Assembly: GCF_001668625.1 (NCBI RefSeq)
Contig: NZ_LZLJ01000091.1
Location: 54,254-118,253 of the forward strand
DNA: 64,000 nucleotides
Direction: 5' to 3'
Source of the DNA: Mycobacterium sp. 1274756.6
Lineage (GTDB): Bacteria; Actinomycetota; Actinomycetes; Mycobacteriales; Mycobacteriaceae
Of this stretch, positions 27,468-42,922 are shown in pieces. The first letter of the stretch is position 1, and every line of letters starts with the position of its first letter. Below the pieces are notes generated by a model. It did no database searches, was not told the DNA's origin, and was given only the letters and a program-made list of their open reading frames with translations. The position numbers and the translations under genes were made by a program.

Positions 27468-28114
27468 CGGTGCGACACCCGCCTGGCCCGCACATAGAAG
27501 AAGTGCATCTCGCCGCCCCAGCCCTCCCGGCGCACCGCGGCCGGCTCCAGCGACACCACCTGCCAGCCCGGCCCGTCCCACACCGCGCGCACCTCGGCCT
27601 CGCTCAGCCCGGGCAGCGGCCGCTCGGCGTCGGGCGGGTTGGCGTCGCTGAAGCAGGACAGCAGCACGGTGGCGTCGGCGCGGGTGGCCCGGTGCGCGGC
27701 GGCGGCGTAGCGGGGCCGGTCGGCAGGGGCCAGGCAGTGGAACATGCCGCTGTCGATGACGGTGTCGAACGCATCGGTGTAGCCGGCCAGCTCGGTGGCG
27801 TCGGCGACGGCGAACCGGACGTCCACGTGCGCGTCGGCGGCGCGGCGCTCGGCGGTGATCAGCGCGGTCGCCGAGATGTCCACCCCGGTCACGGTGAAGC
27901 CCTGACGCGCCAGGTAGACGGCGTTGTCGCCGAGCCCGCAGCCGACGTCGAGCACCGCACCGCGCACCAGGCCCTGCTCGTGCCAGCCGATGACGTTCTC
28001 CTTGGGCGCTTTGGTGTCCCACGGTGGTGTGGTGGTGCCCGGCACCCCCTCGGCGGGGCTCTCCCCGCGGTAGAGGGCGTCGAAATCCAGCCGCGGAAAC
28101 TGCCGTTCGGTCAT
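27464..28114 (-). CDS. Class I SAM-dependent methyltransferase (paralogue of the 23.1-kb gene)
   Basis: A 216-residue methyltransferase. Motif I is [12 protein letters not shown], strand 2 ends [11 protein letters not shown] and motif IV is [10 protein letters not shown]. The N-terminal [21 protein letters not shown] again marks the TPMT/TehB-like group. It corresponds to mycobacterial Rv1377c, which also precedes pyrR on the opposite strand. Its start lies 7 nt after a TACGCT box. It shares its 5' region with the pyr operon and is coupled to the serine hydrolase gene downstream. Confidence 0.87.
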   Translation of the reverse strand: MTERQFPRLDFDALYRGESPAEGVPGTTTPPWDTKAPKENVIGWHEQGLVRGAVLDVGCGLGDNAVYLARQGFTVTGVDISATALITAERRAADAHVDVRFAVADATELAGYTDAFDTVIDSGMFHCLAPADRPRYAAAAHRATRADATVLLSCFSDANPPDAERPLPGLSEAEVRAVWDGPGWQVVSLEPAAVRREGWGGEMHFFYVRARRVSHR

Positions 28115-28127
28115 TGCACCCAGCGTA
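28115..28127 (-). promoter_or_regulatory. -10 box for a leaderless transcript of the methyltransferase/hydrolase pair
   Basis: Minus-strand TACGCT (28127-28122) lies 7 nt before ATG 28114. Confidence 0.55.
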
Positions 28128-28139
28128 GTCGCGGAGTGC

Positions 28140-28200
28140 TAGGCTGCCGAGTTGTACGACATCCTTTAACGATCCGTCCCGTGAGGCGGAGAAGGAGGTC
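28140..28200 (+). promoter_or_regulatory. pyr operon promoter and PyrR-binding leader
   Basis: TAGGCT at 28140-28145 is a good -10 box, giving a leader of about 58 nt. The leader holds TCCCGTGAGGC at 28177-28187, which fits the PyrR-binding loop consensus UCCNGNGAGGY at every position. CCG (28174-28176) can pair with CGG (28187-28189), and TCCTT (28162-28166) with AAGGA (28192-28196), which is part of the ribosome site. Binding of PyrR-UMP would therefore hide the ribosome site. PyrR-dependent translational repression has been described in M. smegmatis; the fold here is inferred. Confidence 0.8.
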
Positions 28201-28210
28201 AGGAATCGGC

Positions 28211-28798
28211 ATGGGCACCGCCCGCCCCGACGACACCGCCGGGACCGACCGGGAACTGATGACCGCGGCCGACGTGGGCCGCACGATCTCCCGCATCGCG
28301 CATCAGATCATCGAGAAGACCGCCCTGGACGACCCGAGTGATTCGGGCCCGCGGGTGGTGCTGCTGGGCATCCCGACCCGCGGGGCCATCCTGGCCCGGC
28401 GGCTGGCCGACAAGATCACCGAATTCTGCGGCGTGCAGGTGCCGCACGGCTCGCTGGACATCACGCTCTACCGCGACGACCTGATGATCAAACCGCCCCG
28501 CCCGCTGGAGGCCACCTCCATCCCGGCCGGCGGCCTCGACGACGCCCTGGTCATCCTGGTCGACGACGTCCTCTACGCCGGCCGGTCGGTGCGCGCCGCC
28601 CTCGACGCGCTGCGCGACCAGGGCCGCCCGGCCGCCGTCCAGCTGGCGGTGCTGGTCGACCGCGGCCACCGCGAACTGCCGATCCGCGCCGACTACGTCG
28701 GCAAGAACATCCCCACCGCGCGCACCGAGAGCGTGCGGGTGCTGCTGCGCGAACACGACGACCGCGACGCGGTCCTGATCTCCCGGGACGCCGCATGA
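28211..28798 (+). CDS. pyrR: Pyrimidine operon regulatory protein / uracil phosphoribosyltransferase
   Basis: A 195-residue PyrR. It binds UMP/UTP and then the pyr leader RNA, and also has uracil phosphoribosyltransferase activity. The PRPP-binding motif is [14 protein letters not shown] (about 115-128); the conserved RNA-binding segment includes [12 protein letters not shown] and [11 protein letters not shown]. The N-terminal 18 residues are a variable extension. ATG 28211 has AAGGAGG at 28192-28198, inside the leader element. It overlaps pyrB by ATGA. Confidence 0.97.
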   Translation: MGTARPDDTAGTDRELMTAADVGRTISRIAHQIIEKTALDDPSDSGPRVVLLGIPTRGAILARRLADKITEFCGVQVPHGSLDITLYRDDLMIKPPRPLEATSIPAGGLDDALVILVDDVLYAGRSVRAALDALRDQGRPAAVQLAVLVDRGHRELPIRADYVGKNIPTARTESVRVLLREHDDRDAVLISRDAA

Positions 28799-29754
28799 GC
28801 CGGCACCTGCTGGCCGCCGGCGACCTCACCCGCGACGAGGCCACCGCGATCCTCGACGACGCCGACCGGTTCGCCGAGGCCCTGCTGGGCCGCGACGTCA
28901 AGAAACTGCCGACGCTGCGCGGACGCACCGTGATCACCATGTTCTACGAGAACTCCACCCGCACCCGGGTCTCCTTCGAGGTGGCCGGCAAGTGGATGAG
29001 CGCCGACGTGGTCAACGTCTCGGCCAGCGGCTCCTCGGTCAACAAGGGCGAATCGCTGCGCGACACCGCCCGCACCCTGCGCGCCGCCGGCGCCGACGCC
29101 CTGGTCATCCGCCACCCCGCCTCCGGCGCCGCCCAACTGCTCGCCGACTGGACCGCCGAGGACGGCGCCGGCCCGGCGGTGATCAACGCCGGCGACGGCA
29201 CCCACGAACACCCCACCCAGGCCCTGCTGGACGCGCTCACCCTGCGGCAGCGCCTCGGCGGCATCGACGGCCGCCGGGTGGTGATCGTCGGCGACATCCT
29301 GCATTCCCGGGTGGCCCGCTCCAACGTGATGCTGCTGGCCACCCTCGGCGCGGAGGTGGTGCTGGTGGCCCCGCCCACCCTGCTGCCGGTCGGGGTGGCC
29401 GACTGGCCGGTGACGGTCAGCTACGACCTGGACGCCGAACTGCCCGCCGCCGACGCCGTGGTGATGCTGCGGGTGCAGGCCGAGCGGATGACCGGCGGAT
29501 TCTTCCCGTCCCCGCGGGAGTACTCGGTGCGCTACGGGCTCTCCGACCGGCGTGCGGCGCTGCTCGGCGAGCACGCCGTGGTGCTGCACCCCGGCCCGAT
29601 GCTGCGCGGCATGGAGATCACCTCCTCGGTGGCCGACTCGTCGCGCTCGGCGGTGCTGCAGCAGGTCGCCAACGGGGTGCAGGTGCGCATGGCGGTGCTG
29701 TTCCACCTGCTGGTCGGCGCGGGCAGCGCGGAGACCGCGGCGGTGGGCGCATGA
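28795..29754 (+). CDS. pyrB: Aspartate carbamoyltransferase, catalytic chain
   Basis: A 319-residue catalytic subunit that condenses carbamoyl phosphate with aspartate. The carbamoyl-phosphate motif is [11 protein letters not shown], and [22 protein letters not shown] is the other conserved active-site segment. [11 protein letters not shown] closes the C-terminal domain. No pyrI regulatory chain is present, as expected for actinobacteria. Both ends overlap neighbours by 4 nt. Confidence 0.98.
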   Translation: MSRHLLAAGDLTRDEATAILDDADRFAEALLGRDVKKLPTLRGRTVITMFYENSTRTRVSFEVAGKWMSADVVNVSASGSSVNKGESLRDTARTLRAAGADALVIRHPASGAAQLLADWTAEDGAGPAVINAGDGTHEHPTQALLDALTLRQRLGGIDGRRVVIVGDILHSRVARSNVMLLATLGAEVVLVAPPTLLPVGVADWPVTVSYDLDAELPAADAVVMLRVQAERMTGGFFPSPREYSVRYGLSDRRAALLGEHAVVLHPGPMLRGMEITSSVADSSRSAVLQQVANGVQVRMAVLFHLLVGAGSAETAAVGA

Positions 29755-31043
29755 GCGTGCTGATCCGCGGGGTGCGCCCCTACGGCGAGGGCGAGCCGGT
29801 CGACGTCGTGGTGGCCGACGGCCAGATCACCGAGATCGGTCCGGCCCTGACCGCGCCGGCCGGCGCCGAGGTGATCGAGGCGGCCGGCCAGGTGCTGCTG
29901 CCCGGCCTGGTCGACCTGCACACCCACCTGCGCGAACCCGGCCGCGAATACGCCGAGGACATCGAGACCGGCTCGGCCGCCGCCGCCCTGGGCGGCTACA
30001 CCGCGGTGTTCGCGATGGCCAACACCACCCCGGTCGCCGACTCCCCGGTGGTCACCGACCACGTGTGGGCCCGCGGCCAGCAGGTCGGGCTGGTCGACGT
30101 GCACCCGGTGGGGGCGGTCACCGTCGGTTTGGCCGGCACCGAACTCACCGAGATGGGCATGATGGCCGCCGGCGCCGCCCGGGTGCGGATGTTCTCCGAC
30201 GACGGACTGTGCGTGGCCGACCCGCTGGTGATGCGCCGCGCCCTGGAGTACGCCTCCGGGCTGGGCGTGCTCATCGCCCAGCACGCCGAGGAGCCCCGGC
30301 TGACCGTCGGCGCCGTCGCCCACGAGGGCCCCACCGCCGCCCGGCTGGGCCTGACCGGCTGGCCGCGCGCCGCCGAGGAGGCGATCGTCGCCCGCGACGC
30401 GCTGCTGGCCCGCGACGCCGGCGCCCGGGTGCACATCTGCCACGCCTCCACCGCGGGCACCGTGGAGATCCTCAAATGGGCCAAGGCGCAAGGCATCGCG
30501 ATCACCGCCGAGGTCACCCCGCACCACCTGCTGCTCGACGACAGCCGGCTGACCAGCTACGACGGCATCAACCGGGTCAACCCGCCGCTGCGGGAGGCCG
30601 CCGACACCGCCGCGCTGCGCGAGGCCCTGGCCGACGGGGTGATCGACTGCGTGGCCACCGACCACGCCCCGCACGCCGACCACGAGAAATGCTGCGAGTT
30701 CGCCGCCGCCCGCCCCGGCATGCTCGGCCTGCAGACCGCGCTGTCGGTCGTCGCCGCCACCATGGTCGCCCCCGGCCTGCTGGACTGGCGCGGCGTCGCC
30801 GCGGTGATGAGCGAGAACCCCGCCCGCATCGTCGGCCTGCCGGACCAGGGCCGGCCGCTGGCGGTCGGGGAGCCGGCCAACCTCACCGTCGTCGACCCGG
30901 ACGCCAGCTGGACGGTGCGCGGCGCCGCGATGGCCAGCCGCTCGGCCAACACCCCCTACGAGGAGCTGACCCTGCCCGCCACGGTCACCGCCACGCTGCT
31001 GCGCGGCCGGATCACCGCCCGGGACGGGAAGAGCCCCGCGTGA
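29751..31043 (+). CDS. pyrC: Dihydroorotase
   Basis: A 430-residue type I dihydroorotase (zinc amidohydrolase) converting carbamoyl aspartate to dihydroorotate. Zinc-binding [10 protein letters not shown] is at about 53-62; HICHAS and [11 protein letters not shown] supply further histidines; [12 protein letters not shown] holds the catalytic Asp. Length is normal. The carbamoylated-Lys position of other dihydroorotases lies in the segment between the first and second His motifs. Coupled by 4-nt overlaps to pyrB and the next gene. Confidence 0.97.
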   Translation: MSVLIRGVRPYGEGEPVDVVVADGQITEIGPALTAPAGAEVIEAAGQVLLPGLVDLHTHLREPGREYAEDIETGSAAAALGGYTAVFAMANTTPVADSPVVTDHVWARGQQVGLVDVHPVGAVTVGLAGTELTEMGMMAAGAARVRMFSDDGLCVADPLVMRRALEYASGLGVLIAQHAEEPRLTVGAVAHEGPTAARLGLTGWPRAAEEAIVARDALLARDAGARVHICHASTAGTVEILKWAKAQGIAITAEVTPHHLLLDDSRLTSYDGINRVNPPLREAADTAALREALADGVIDCVATDHAPHADHEKCCEFAAARPGMLGLQTALSVVAATMVAPGLLDWRGVAAVMSENPARIVGLPDQGRPLAVGEPANLTVVDPDASWTVRGAAMASRSANTPYEELTLPATVTATLLRGRITARDGKSPA

Positions 31044-31536
31044 ACACCGGCACACTGGTCGGGTCGCTGGTCTTCGCGCTCGCGCTGCTGGTGCTGGTGA
31101 CCTGGCTGATCCAACTGATGGTCCGCGGGTGGCGCCGGCGCGCCCAGCGCCAGGCCGCGCTGATCGGGGAGCTGCCCGCCGTCCCGGACACGGTCGGACC
31201 GGTCACCGCCGGACCGCTGCGCGGCCTCTACGTCGGCTGCACGATCAGCCCGCGCTGGCACGACCGGGTCGCCGTCGGCGACCTGGGCTACCGCAGCAAG
31301 GCGGTGGCCACCCGCTACCCGGAGGGAATCATGGTGCAGCGCAGCGGCGCCCGCCCGATCTGGATCCCCGCGGACGCCGTCGTCGCCGTCCGCACCGAAC
31401 GCGGCATGGTCGGCAAGGCGATGACCCACGACGGGATCCTGGCCATCCGGTGGCGGCTGCCGTCCGGAACCGAGATCGACACCGGCATCCGCGCCGACGA
31501 CCGCCGCGACTACGCCCACTGGCTCGAGGAGGCCCG

Positions 31537-31540
<4 letters not shown>
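31040..31540 (+). CDS. Membrane-anchored PH-like protein in the pyr operon
   Basis: A 166-residue protein with one N-terminal transmembrane helix (about 6-28: [21 protein letters not shown]), a basic stop-transfer RGWRRRAQR, then a soluble beta-rich domain containing [14 protein letters not shown] and [24 protein letters not shown]. This matches mycobacterial Rv1382, always between pyrC and carA, and looks like a bacterial PH-type domain. No pyrimidine function is known. Starts and stops overlap pyrC and carA by 4 nt, so its level should follow the pathway enzymes. Confidence 0.83.
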
Positions 31541-35999
<4,459 letters not shown>

Positions 36000-36001
36000 C
36001 C

Positions 36002-36817
36002 GTGGACGGTTTCGGTGTGCGGCTGACCGCGGCGATGCGCGCCCGCGGCCCGCTCTGCCTGGGCATCGACCCGCACCCCGAGCTGCTCACCGCCTGGGGG
36101 CTGCCGGTCGACGCCGACGGGCTGGCCCGGTTCAGCGCGATCTGTGTGGCCGCCTACGCCGGGTTCGCGGTGGTCAAACCGCAGGTCGCGTTCTTCGAGG
36201 CCTACGGCGCCGCCGGCTACGCGGTGCTCGAGGACACCATCGCCGGGCTGCGGGCCGCCGGGGTGCTGGTGCTCGCCGACGCCAAACGCGGTGACATCGG
36301 CTCGACGATGGCCGCCTACGCCACCGCCTGGGCCGGGGCGTCGCCGCTGGCCGCCGACGCCGTGACCGCCAGCCCGTACCTGGGATTCGGGTCGCTGCAG
36401 CCGCTGCTGGACGTCGCCGCCGCCCACGGCCGCGGGGTCTTCGTGCTCGCCGCCACCTCCAACCCACAGGGCCCCGACGTGCAGGGCGCGACCGTCGGCG
36501 GGGTGACGGTGGCGCAGCGGATCGTGGCGGACGCCGCGGCCGCCAACCGGGCCGCCGGCACCGGCGACGTCGGCGTGGTCGTCGGCGCCACCGTCGCGGA
36601 CCCGCCCGACGTCAGCGCCCTGGGCGGTCCGGTGCTGGTGCCGGGGGTGGGGGCGCAGGGCGGCCGCCTCGACGCGCTGCGCGGGCTGGGCGGGGCGCTG
36701 CCCGGCCAGCTGCTGCCCGCGGTGTCGCGCGAGGTGCTCGGCGCCGGCCCCGACGTCGCGGCGATGCGCGCGGCGGGGGAGCGGCTCCGCGACGCCGCCG
36801 CCCACCTCCTGGACTGA
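36002..36817 (+). CDS. pyrF: Orotidine 5'-phosphate decarboxylase (type 2)
   Basis: A 271-residue TIM-barrel decarboxylase (OMP to UMP) of the longer type 2 subfamily used by mycobacteria. The signature is [17 protein letters not shown] (about 94-110), with the catalytic Asp-Lys-Asp array; [11 protein letters not shown] is near the N-terminus and [11 protein letters not shown] binds phosphate. GTG 36002 starts 2 nt after the carB stop. It ends the operon; pyrD and pyrE are absent here, as in other mycobacteria. Confidence 0.96.
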   Translation: MDGFGVRLTAAMRARGPLCLGIDPHPELLTAWGLPVDADGLARFSAICVAAYAGFAVVKPQVAFFEAYGAAGYAVLEDTIAGLRAAGVLVLADAKRGDIGSTMAAYATAWAGASPLAADAVTASPYLGFGSLQPLLDVAAAHGRGVFVLAATSNPQGPDVQGATVGGVTVAQRIVADAAAANRAAGTGDVGVVVGATVADPPDVSALGGPVLVPGVGAQGGRLDALRGLGGALPGQLLPAVSREVLGAGPDVAAMRAAGERLRDAAAHLLD

Positions 36818-37312
36818 ACCACCCGCGGCACCTCAACAGCCCCGCAGGTCCCACCCGACACGGTGGCTGCGGTGCCTGTGACCTGCACTGATCGCCGCCG
36901 ACGGGCGCGCGGCGCCGGCGACACGCGGCGGCGACACGCGCGACACGCCAAGACGCGCGGAACCGAGATTTTTTTCACCTTTTCCCGCCGCCGGCGCCGG
37001 CCCCGACCCGCCGTGAAACCCGGCACGCGGCCGCCGTGTCGCGCGAAACCGCCTGCCGCGCAACGGCGTTGCCCCGCCACGGCGGTGCAGGCCGGGCATG
37101 CCCGCGCCCGGTGCACAGGCCGGCAGCCCCGGGTGGGGGAGCCGGGTGGCGCCACCGCGGGGCGGACCGGCGCGCCCGGCCGTCCGGGGGTGGGGTTAGA
37201 TTTCGTCGGTAGGCGTGGGTACGGTCGTCGTCGCTGGCGGATGTACCCCTGAACCAGCACAAACCGATCAGTGGCCGACAGCGGCTACACGTGATCATGA
37301 GACGGAGGAATC
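36818..37312. other. 495-bp intergenic region between pyrF and mihF
   Basis: No convincing gene. Bases 36917-36960 hold several GACACGC units, and a run of seven T follows near 36970, the most AT-rich spot nearby; together these could end the pyr transcript, but I see no strong stem. TAGATT at 37197-37202 and TACACG near 37287 are candidate -10 boxes for mihF. In M. tuberculosis a PE/PPE pair (PE15/PPE20) occupies this site; here nothing of it remains. Confidence 0.6.
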
Positions 37313-37583
37313 GTGGCCCTTCCCCAGTTGACCGACGAGCAGCGCGCGGCAGCGTTGGAGAAGGCTGCCGCCGCACGCCGGGCGCGAGCCGAACTCAAGG
37401 ACCGGCTCAAGCGCGGCGGCACCAACCTCAAGCAGGTGCTCAAGGACGCCGAGACCGACGAGGTCCTGGGCAAGATGAAGGTCTCCGCGCTGCTCGAGGC
37501 GCTGCCGAAGGTGGGCAAGGTCAAGGCGCAGGAGATCATGACCGAGCTGGAGATCGCTCCCACCCGCCGCCTGCGCGGCCTGG

Positions 37584-38658
<1,075 letters not shown>

Positions 38659-38672
38659 CCGAGGCCGGGCGG

Positions 38673-39923
38673 ATGGACGGCAAGCGGATCGTCGTCGGCG
38701 TCTCCGGCGGCATCGCCGCCTACAAGGCCTGCACGGTCGTCCGTCAACTCGTCGAAGCGGGCCACCACGTCCGGGTCGCACCCACCGCGGCGGCACTGCG
38801 GTTCGTCGGCGCGGCCACCTTCGAAGCCCTCTCCGGGCAGCCGGTGCACACCGGCGTGTTCGACGACGTCCCGCAGGTGCCCCACGTCGCGATCGGCCAG
38901 GGCGCCGACCTGGTGGTCGTGGCGCCGGCCACCGCCGACCTGCTGGCCCGCGCCGTCGGCGGCCGCGCCGACGACCTGCTGACCGCCACCCTGCTCACCG
39001 CGCGATGTCCGGTGCTGTTCGCCCCCGCCATGCACACCGAGATGTGGCTGCACCCGGCCACCCAGGACAACGTCGCCACCCTGCGCCGCCGCGGCGCGGT
39101 GGTCCTCGAGCCCGCCTCCGGCCGGCTGACCGGCGCCGACAGCGGGGCCGGCCGGCTGCCCGAGGCCGAGGAGATCACCACCTTCACCCAGCTGCTGCTG
39201 GACCGCCCCGACGCGCTGCCCTACGACCTGGCCGGGGTGCGGATGCTGGTCACCGCCGGCGGCACCCGCGAGGCCATCGACCCGGTCCGGTTCATCGGCA
39301 ACCGCAGCTCGGGCAAACAGGGCTACGCGGTGGCGCGGGTCGCCGCCCAGCGCGGCGCCCAGGTCACGTTGATCGCCGGGCACACCGCCGGGCTGATCGA
39401 CCCGGCCGGTGTCGAAGTGGTGCGGGTCAGCTCCGCCCAGCAGCTGCACGACGCGGTCTCCAAACACGCCCCCGACACCGACGTGCTGGTGATGGCCGCC
39501 GCCGTCGCCGACTTCCGCCCGGCCCAGGTGGCCGCCGCCAAGATCAAGAAGACCGCCGACGCCGCGGCGCAGGCGCCGACGATCACGCTGGTGCGCAACG
39601 ACGACGTGCTGGCCGGAGCGGTCCGCGCCCGCGCCGACGGCCAGCTGCCCAACATGCGGGCGATCGTCGGGTTCGCCGCCGAGACCGGCGACGCCCAGGG
39701 CGACGTGCTGTTCCACGCCCGGGCCAAACTGCGGCGCAAGGGCTGTGACCTGTTGGTGGTCAACGCGGTCGGGGAGGGCCGCGCCTTCGAGGTCGACCAC
39801 AACGACGGCTGGCTGCTGTCGGCCGACGGCGCCGAATCCGCGCTGGAACCCGCGTCCAAAACGGTGATGGCGAGCCGTATCGTGGACGCCGTCGCCGCGT
39901 TCCTGCGCGGGTCGGCGGACTAG
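38673..39923 (+). CDS. coaBC: Bifunctional phosphopantothenoylcysteine decarboxylase / synthetase
   Basis: A 416-residue bifunctional coenzyme A enzyme (dfp). The N-terminal FMN-dependent CoaC part has GVSGGIAAYKA, a His in VPHVAIGQGADL, and the PAMHTEMWLHPATQDN loop. The C-terminal CTP-dependent CoaB part (from about 190) has VTAGGTREAIDPVRFIGNRSSGKQG, AAAVADFRP and the KIKK lysine motif. It joins 4'-phosphopantothenate to cysteine and decarboxylates the product. Starts 14 nt after rpoZ. Confidence 0.97.
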   Translation: MDGKRIVVGVSGGIAAYKACTVVRQLVEAGHHVRVAPTAAALRFVGAATFEALSGQPVHTGVFDDVPQVPHVAIGQGADLVVVAPATADLLARAVGGRADDLLTATLLTARCPVLFAPAMHTEMWLHPATQDNVATLRRRGAVVLEPASGRLTGADSGAGRLPEAEEITTFTQLLLDRPDALPYDLAGVRMLVTAGGTREAIDPVRFIGNRSSGKQGYAVARVAAQRGAQVTLIAGHTAGLIDPAGVEVVRVSSAQQLHDAVSKHAPDTDVLVMAAAVADFRPAQVAAAKIKKTADAAAQAPTITLVRNDDVLAGAVRARADGQLPNMRAIVGFAAETGDAQGDVLFHARAKLRRKGCDLLVVNAVGEGRAFEVDHNDGWLLSADGAESALEPASKTVMASRIVDAVAAFLRGSAD

Positions 39924-39964
39924 ACCAACCGGGGCACCGACCGGGCGGCCTTCCACCGCGGCGA

Positions 39965-40013
39965 TACCATTTGGCTAGCTAAGTTTTTTACGAGGTCCGG
40001 GAAGGATGCCATT
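39965..40013 (+). promoter_or_regulatory. metK promoter region
   Basis: TACCAT at 39965-39970 is a reasonable -10 box, leaving a 36- to 40-nt leader with GGAAGGA as ribosome site before GTG 40014. The leader includes an AT-rich stretch (TAGCTAAGTTTTTTA) rare in this window. No SAM riboswitch fold fits in so short a leader. Confidence 0.5.
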
Positions 40014-41225
40014 GTGAGTGAGATGGGGCGGCTGTTCACCAGCGAGTCGGTAACCGAGGGGCATCCGGACAAAGTCTGTGACGCGATCAGCGACTCGGTG
40101 CTCGACGCGCTGCTCAGCCAGGACCCCGCCTCCCGCGTCGCGGTCGAGACGCTGGTCACCACCGGGCAGGTGCACGTCGCCGGGGAGGTCACCACCAGCG
40201 CCAAAGAGGCCTTCGCCGACATCACCGACACCGTCCGCCAGCGCATCCTCGACATCGGCTACGACGCCTCGGAGAAGGGCTTCGACGGCACCACCTGCGG
40301 GGTCAACATCGCGATCGGCCGGCAGTCCCCGGACATCGCCCAGGGCGTCGACACCGCCCACGAGGCCCGGGTGGAGGCGGCCACCGACCCGCTGGACGCC
40401 CAGGGCGCCGGCGACCAGGGCCTGATGTTCGGCTACGCGATCACCGACACCCCGGAGATGATGCCGCTGCCCATCGCGCTGGCCCACCGGCTGTCGCGCC
40501 GGCTCACCGAGGTCCGCAAGACCGGCGTCCTGGACTACCTGCGCCCCGACGGCAAAACCCAGGTCACCGTCCAATACGACGGCACCACCCCGGTCCGGCT
40601 GGACACCGTGGTGCTCTCCACCCAGCACGCCGAGGGCGTGGACCTGGACGCCACCTTGGCCCCCGACATCCGCGAGCAGGTGGTCAACGTCGTGCTCGGG
40701 GAACTGCAGCACTCCACGATGGACACCTCCGACTACCGGCTGCTGATCAACCCGACCGGCAAGTTCGTCCTCGGCGGGCCGATGGGCGACGCCGGGCTGA
40801 CCGGCCGCAAGATCATCGTCGACACCTACGGCGGCTGGGCCCGCCACGGCGGCGGGGCGTTCTCCGGCAAGGACCCGTCGAAGGTGGACCGCTCGGCGGC
40901 CTACGCGATGCGCTGGGTGGCCAAGAACGTCGTCGCCGCCGGGCTGGCCGAACGCGTCGAGGTGCAGGTGGCCTACGCGATCGGCAAGGCCGCCCCGGTC
41001 GGGCTGTTCGTCGAGACCTTCGGCACCGAGACCATCGACCCGGTGAAGATCGAGAAGACCATCGGCGACGTGTTCGACCTGCGCCCCGGCGCCATCATCC
41101 GGGAACTGGACCTGCTGCGGCCCATCTACGCCCAGACCGCCGCCTACGGCCACTTCGGGCGCACCGACATCGACCTGCCCTGGGAGCAGCTGAACAAGGT
41201 CGACGACCTCAAACGCGCCATCTGA
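40014..41225 (+). CDS. metK: S-adenosylmethionine synthetase
   Basis: A 403-residue enzyme making SAM from methionine and ATP. Signatures: [16 protein letters not shown] near the N-terminus, [12 protein letters not shown], and [19 protein letters not shown], the two classical MetK patterns, plus the flexible loop region. Full length. It converges on the esterase gene with a 31-bp gap. It supplies SAM to the methyltransferases coded elsewhere in the window. Confidence 0.98.
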   Translation: MSEMGRLFTSESVTEGHPDKVCDAISDSVLDALLSQDPASRVAVETLVTTGQVHVAGEVTTSAKEAFADITDTVRQRILDIGYDASEKGFDGTTCGVNIAIGRQSPDIAQGVDTAHEARVEAATDPLDAQGAGDQGLMFGYAITDTPEMMPLPIALAHRLSRRLTEVRKTGVLDYLRPDGKTQVTVQYDGTTPVRLDTVVLSTQHAEGVDLDATLAPDIREQVVNVVLGELQHSTMDTSDYRLLINPTGKFVLGGPMGDAGLTGRKIIVDTYGGWARHGGGAFSGKDPSKVDRSAAYAMRWVAKNVVAAGLAERVEVQVAYAIGKAAPVGLFVETFGTETIDPVKIEKTIGDVFDLRPGAIIRELDLLRPIYAQTAAYGHFGRTDIDLPWEQLNKVDDLKRAI

Positions 41226-41256
41226 GGCGCCCGGAACCGGTGCGGGCCGGGCCGGC

Positions 41257-42198
41257 TCAGCGCAGCGCCGCCCGCAGCGCGGCCAGCCCGCGCTCGGTGG
41301 CCTCGGTGGCCGCGGGCACCACCCCGGCATAGCCCAGGTAGCCGTGCACCAGGGTGGCGGCGTTGTCGGTCTGCACCGGCACCCCGGCCGCCGCCAGCAA
41401 CCGCGCGTAGTGCAGGCCGTCGTCGCGCAGCGGGTCGTGCCCGGCCACCGCGATGTAGGCCGGCGGCAGACCGGCCACGTTCTGCGCCCGCGCCGGGGCC
41501 ATCATCGCCGGTGGGTTGCGCAGGTCGACGTCCGGGCCGGCATACCAGCGGGTGAACGCCGCCAGCGCCGCCCGGTCCATCACCGGGGCGTCGGCGTTCT
41601 CGGTGAACGACGGCAGCGCCGTGTCGTAGGTAGTACCCGGGTACCACAACAGTTGGAAGGCGATCGGCGGTCCACCGGCGTCGCGGGCCAGCTGCGCCAC
41701 CACCGCCGACAGGGTGCCGCCCGCCGAGTCGCCGGCCACCGCCAGCCGGGCCGGGTCGGCCCCCAGCTCCGCCCCGTGCGCGACCGCCCACTCGGTGGCC
41801 GCCCAAACGTCCTCCACCGCCGCCGGATACGGATGCTCGGGGGCCAGCCGGTAATCCACCGACACCACCACCGCACCGGCGCCCACCGCGTGCTCGCGGG
41901 CGGTGCCGTCATGGGTGTCGAGATCCCCGATCGCGAAACCACCGCCGTGGAAGAACATCACCAGCGGCGGTGTCACCCCCGGCTCCTCGGGCGGCCAGTA
42001 GATGCGCACCGGCAGCGCCCCCGCCGGGCCGTCGATGACCCGGTCCTGCACCCGCAGATCGGGATGCACCGGCCGGCGGCGCAGCTCCCGGAACCGCTGC
42101 CGGGCCGCGGCCACCCCACCCTCGGTTGTCAACCGGAACGGCACCGCGTCCAGTACCTTCTGCAAGATGGCGTCGACATCGGGTCGCTGGGCGGGCAT
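41257..42198 (-). CDS. HSL-family esterase/lipase (LipH/LipI-like)
   Basis: A 313-residue alpha/beta hydrolase of the hormone-sensitive lipase family (bacterial family IV). The oxyanion motif is [15 protein letters not shown], the nucleophile elbow is [11 protein letters not shown], the acid is Asp in [10 protein letters not shown] and the His lies in [10 protein letters not shown]. It corresponds to mycobacterial lipH/lipI (Rv1399c/Rv1400c), short-chain esterases; I cannot tell which. The ATG at 42198 shares the palindrome CATG with the start of the divergent gene, so there is no intergenic space. Confidence 0.91.
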   Translation of the reverse strand: MPAQRPDVDAILQKVLDAVPFRLTTEGGVAAARQRFRELRRRPVHPDLRVQDRVIDGPAGALPVRIYWPPEEPGVTPPLVMFFHGGGFAIGDLDTHDGTAREHAVGAGAVVVSVDYRLAPEHPYPAAVEDVWAATEWAVAHGAELGADPARLAVAGDSAGGTLSAVVAQLARDAGGPPIAFQLLWYPGTTYDTALPSFTENADAPVMDRAALAAFTRWYAGPDVDLRNPPAMMAPARAQNVAGLPPAYIAVAGHDPLRDDGLHYARLLAAAGVPVQTDNAATLVHGYLGYAGVVPAATEATERGLAALRAALR

Positions 42199-42922
42199 GG
42201 CAACACCATACGGAGCATGGCGCGCCCGCCTGTGGGGGAGTGCGACGCTCGTCGCGGCCGGCTACGGCGTCTTCCTCATCGTGACCGCGCTGCGGCTGCC
42301 CACCGGCGCCGACCTGACCGGGCAGTTCGCCGCGCAACCGGCGGTCAAGGCCGCGATGGCCCTGCTGCTGGCCGCCGCCGCGGCCACCCACCCGCGGGCG
42401 CGGGAGCGGCGCTGGCTGCTCGCCGCGCTGCTGTGCTGCGCCGCCGGCGACTGGCTGCTCGCGATCCCGTGGTGGCCACCGTCGTTCGTCGGCGGGCTCG
42501 CGGCGTTCCTGCTCGGGCACCTGTGCTACCTGGCGGTGCTGGTGCCGCTGGCCGCCCCGACCCGACCCCGGCTGGTCGGGGCGGCCGTGCTGGTGGCCGC
42601 CTCGGCGGGCCTGCTGATCCTGTTCTGGCCGCACCTGGGTGCCGACGGGCTGACCGTCCCGGTCACGGTCTACGTCGCGGTGCTCGCGGCGATGGCGGTG
42701 GCCGCCCTGCTCGCCGGGCTGCCCACCGGCTGGACCGCGGCGGGCGCGGTGCTGTTCGCGGTGTCGGACTCGATGATCGGCATCGACCGGTTCCTGCTGG
42801 GCTCCGAGGCGCTGGCGCTGCCGATCTGGTGGTGCTACGCGGCGGCGCAGCTGCTGATCACCGCCGGGCTGCTGTTCGGCCGGCCGGCGGTGTCGGCGCC
42901 GGCTGGTAGACCGGCCGGGTGA
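42197..42922 (+). CDS. YhhN family membrane protein (lysoplasmalogenase-like)
   Basis: A 241-residue integral membrane protein with about eight hydrophobic segments, of the YhhN/TMEM86 family; human members hydrolyse the vinyl-ether bond of lysoplasmalogens, and the bacterial activity is uncertain. Typical features: [27 protein letters not shown] and [16 protein letters not shown], which carry the conserved Asp residues. Mycobacteria have it here as Rv1401. ATG 42197 overlaps the divergent esterase ATG. No other in-frame start exists before the first membrane helix. Confidence 0.82.
   Translation: MATPYGAWRARLWGSATLVAAGYGVFLIVTALRLPTGADLTGQFAAQPAVKAAMALLLAAAAATHPRARERRWLLAALLCCAAGDWLLAIPWWPPSFVGGLAAFLLGHLCYLAVLVPLAAPTRPRLVGAAVLVAASAGLLILFWPHLGADGLTVPVTVYVAVLAAMAVAALLAGLPTGWTAAGAVLFAVSDSMIGIDRFLLGSEALALPIWWCYAAAQLLITAGLLFGRPAVSAPAGRPAG

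Noticed and set aside
36863..37252. A 129-codon Arg/Pro-rich open frame between pyrF and mihF
   Set aside because: Composition is that of random GC-rich DNA, there is no ribosome site, domain or known neighbour match, and it spans a T7 run and repeats.
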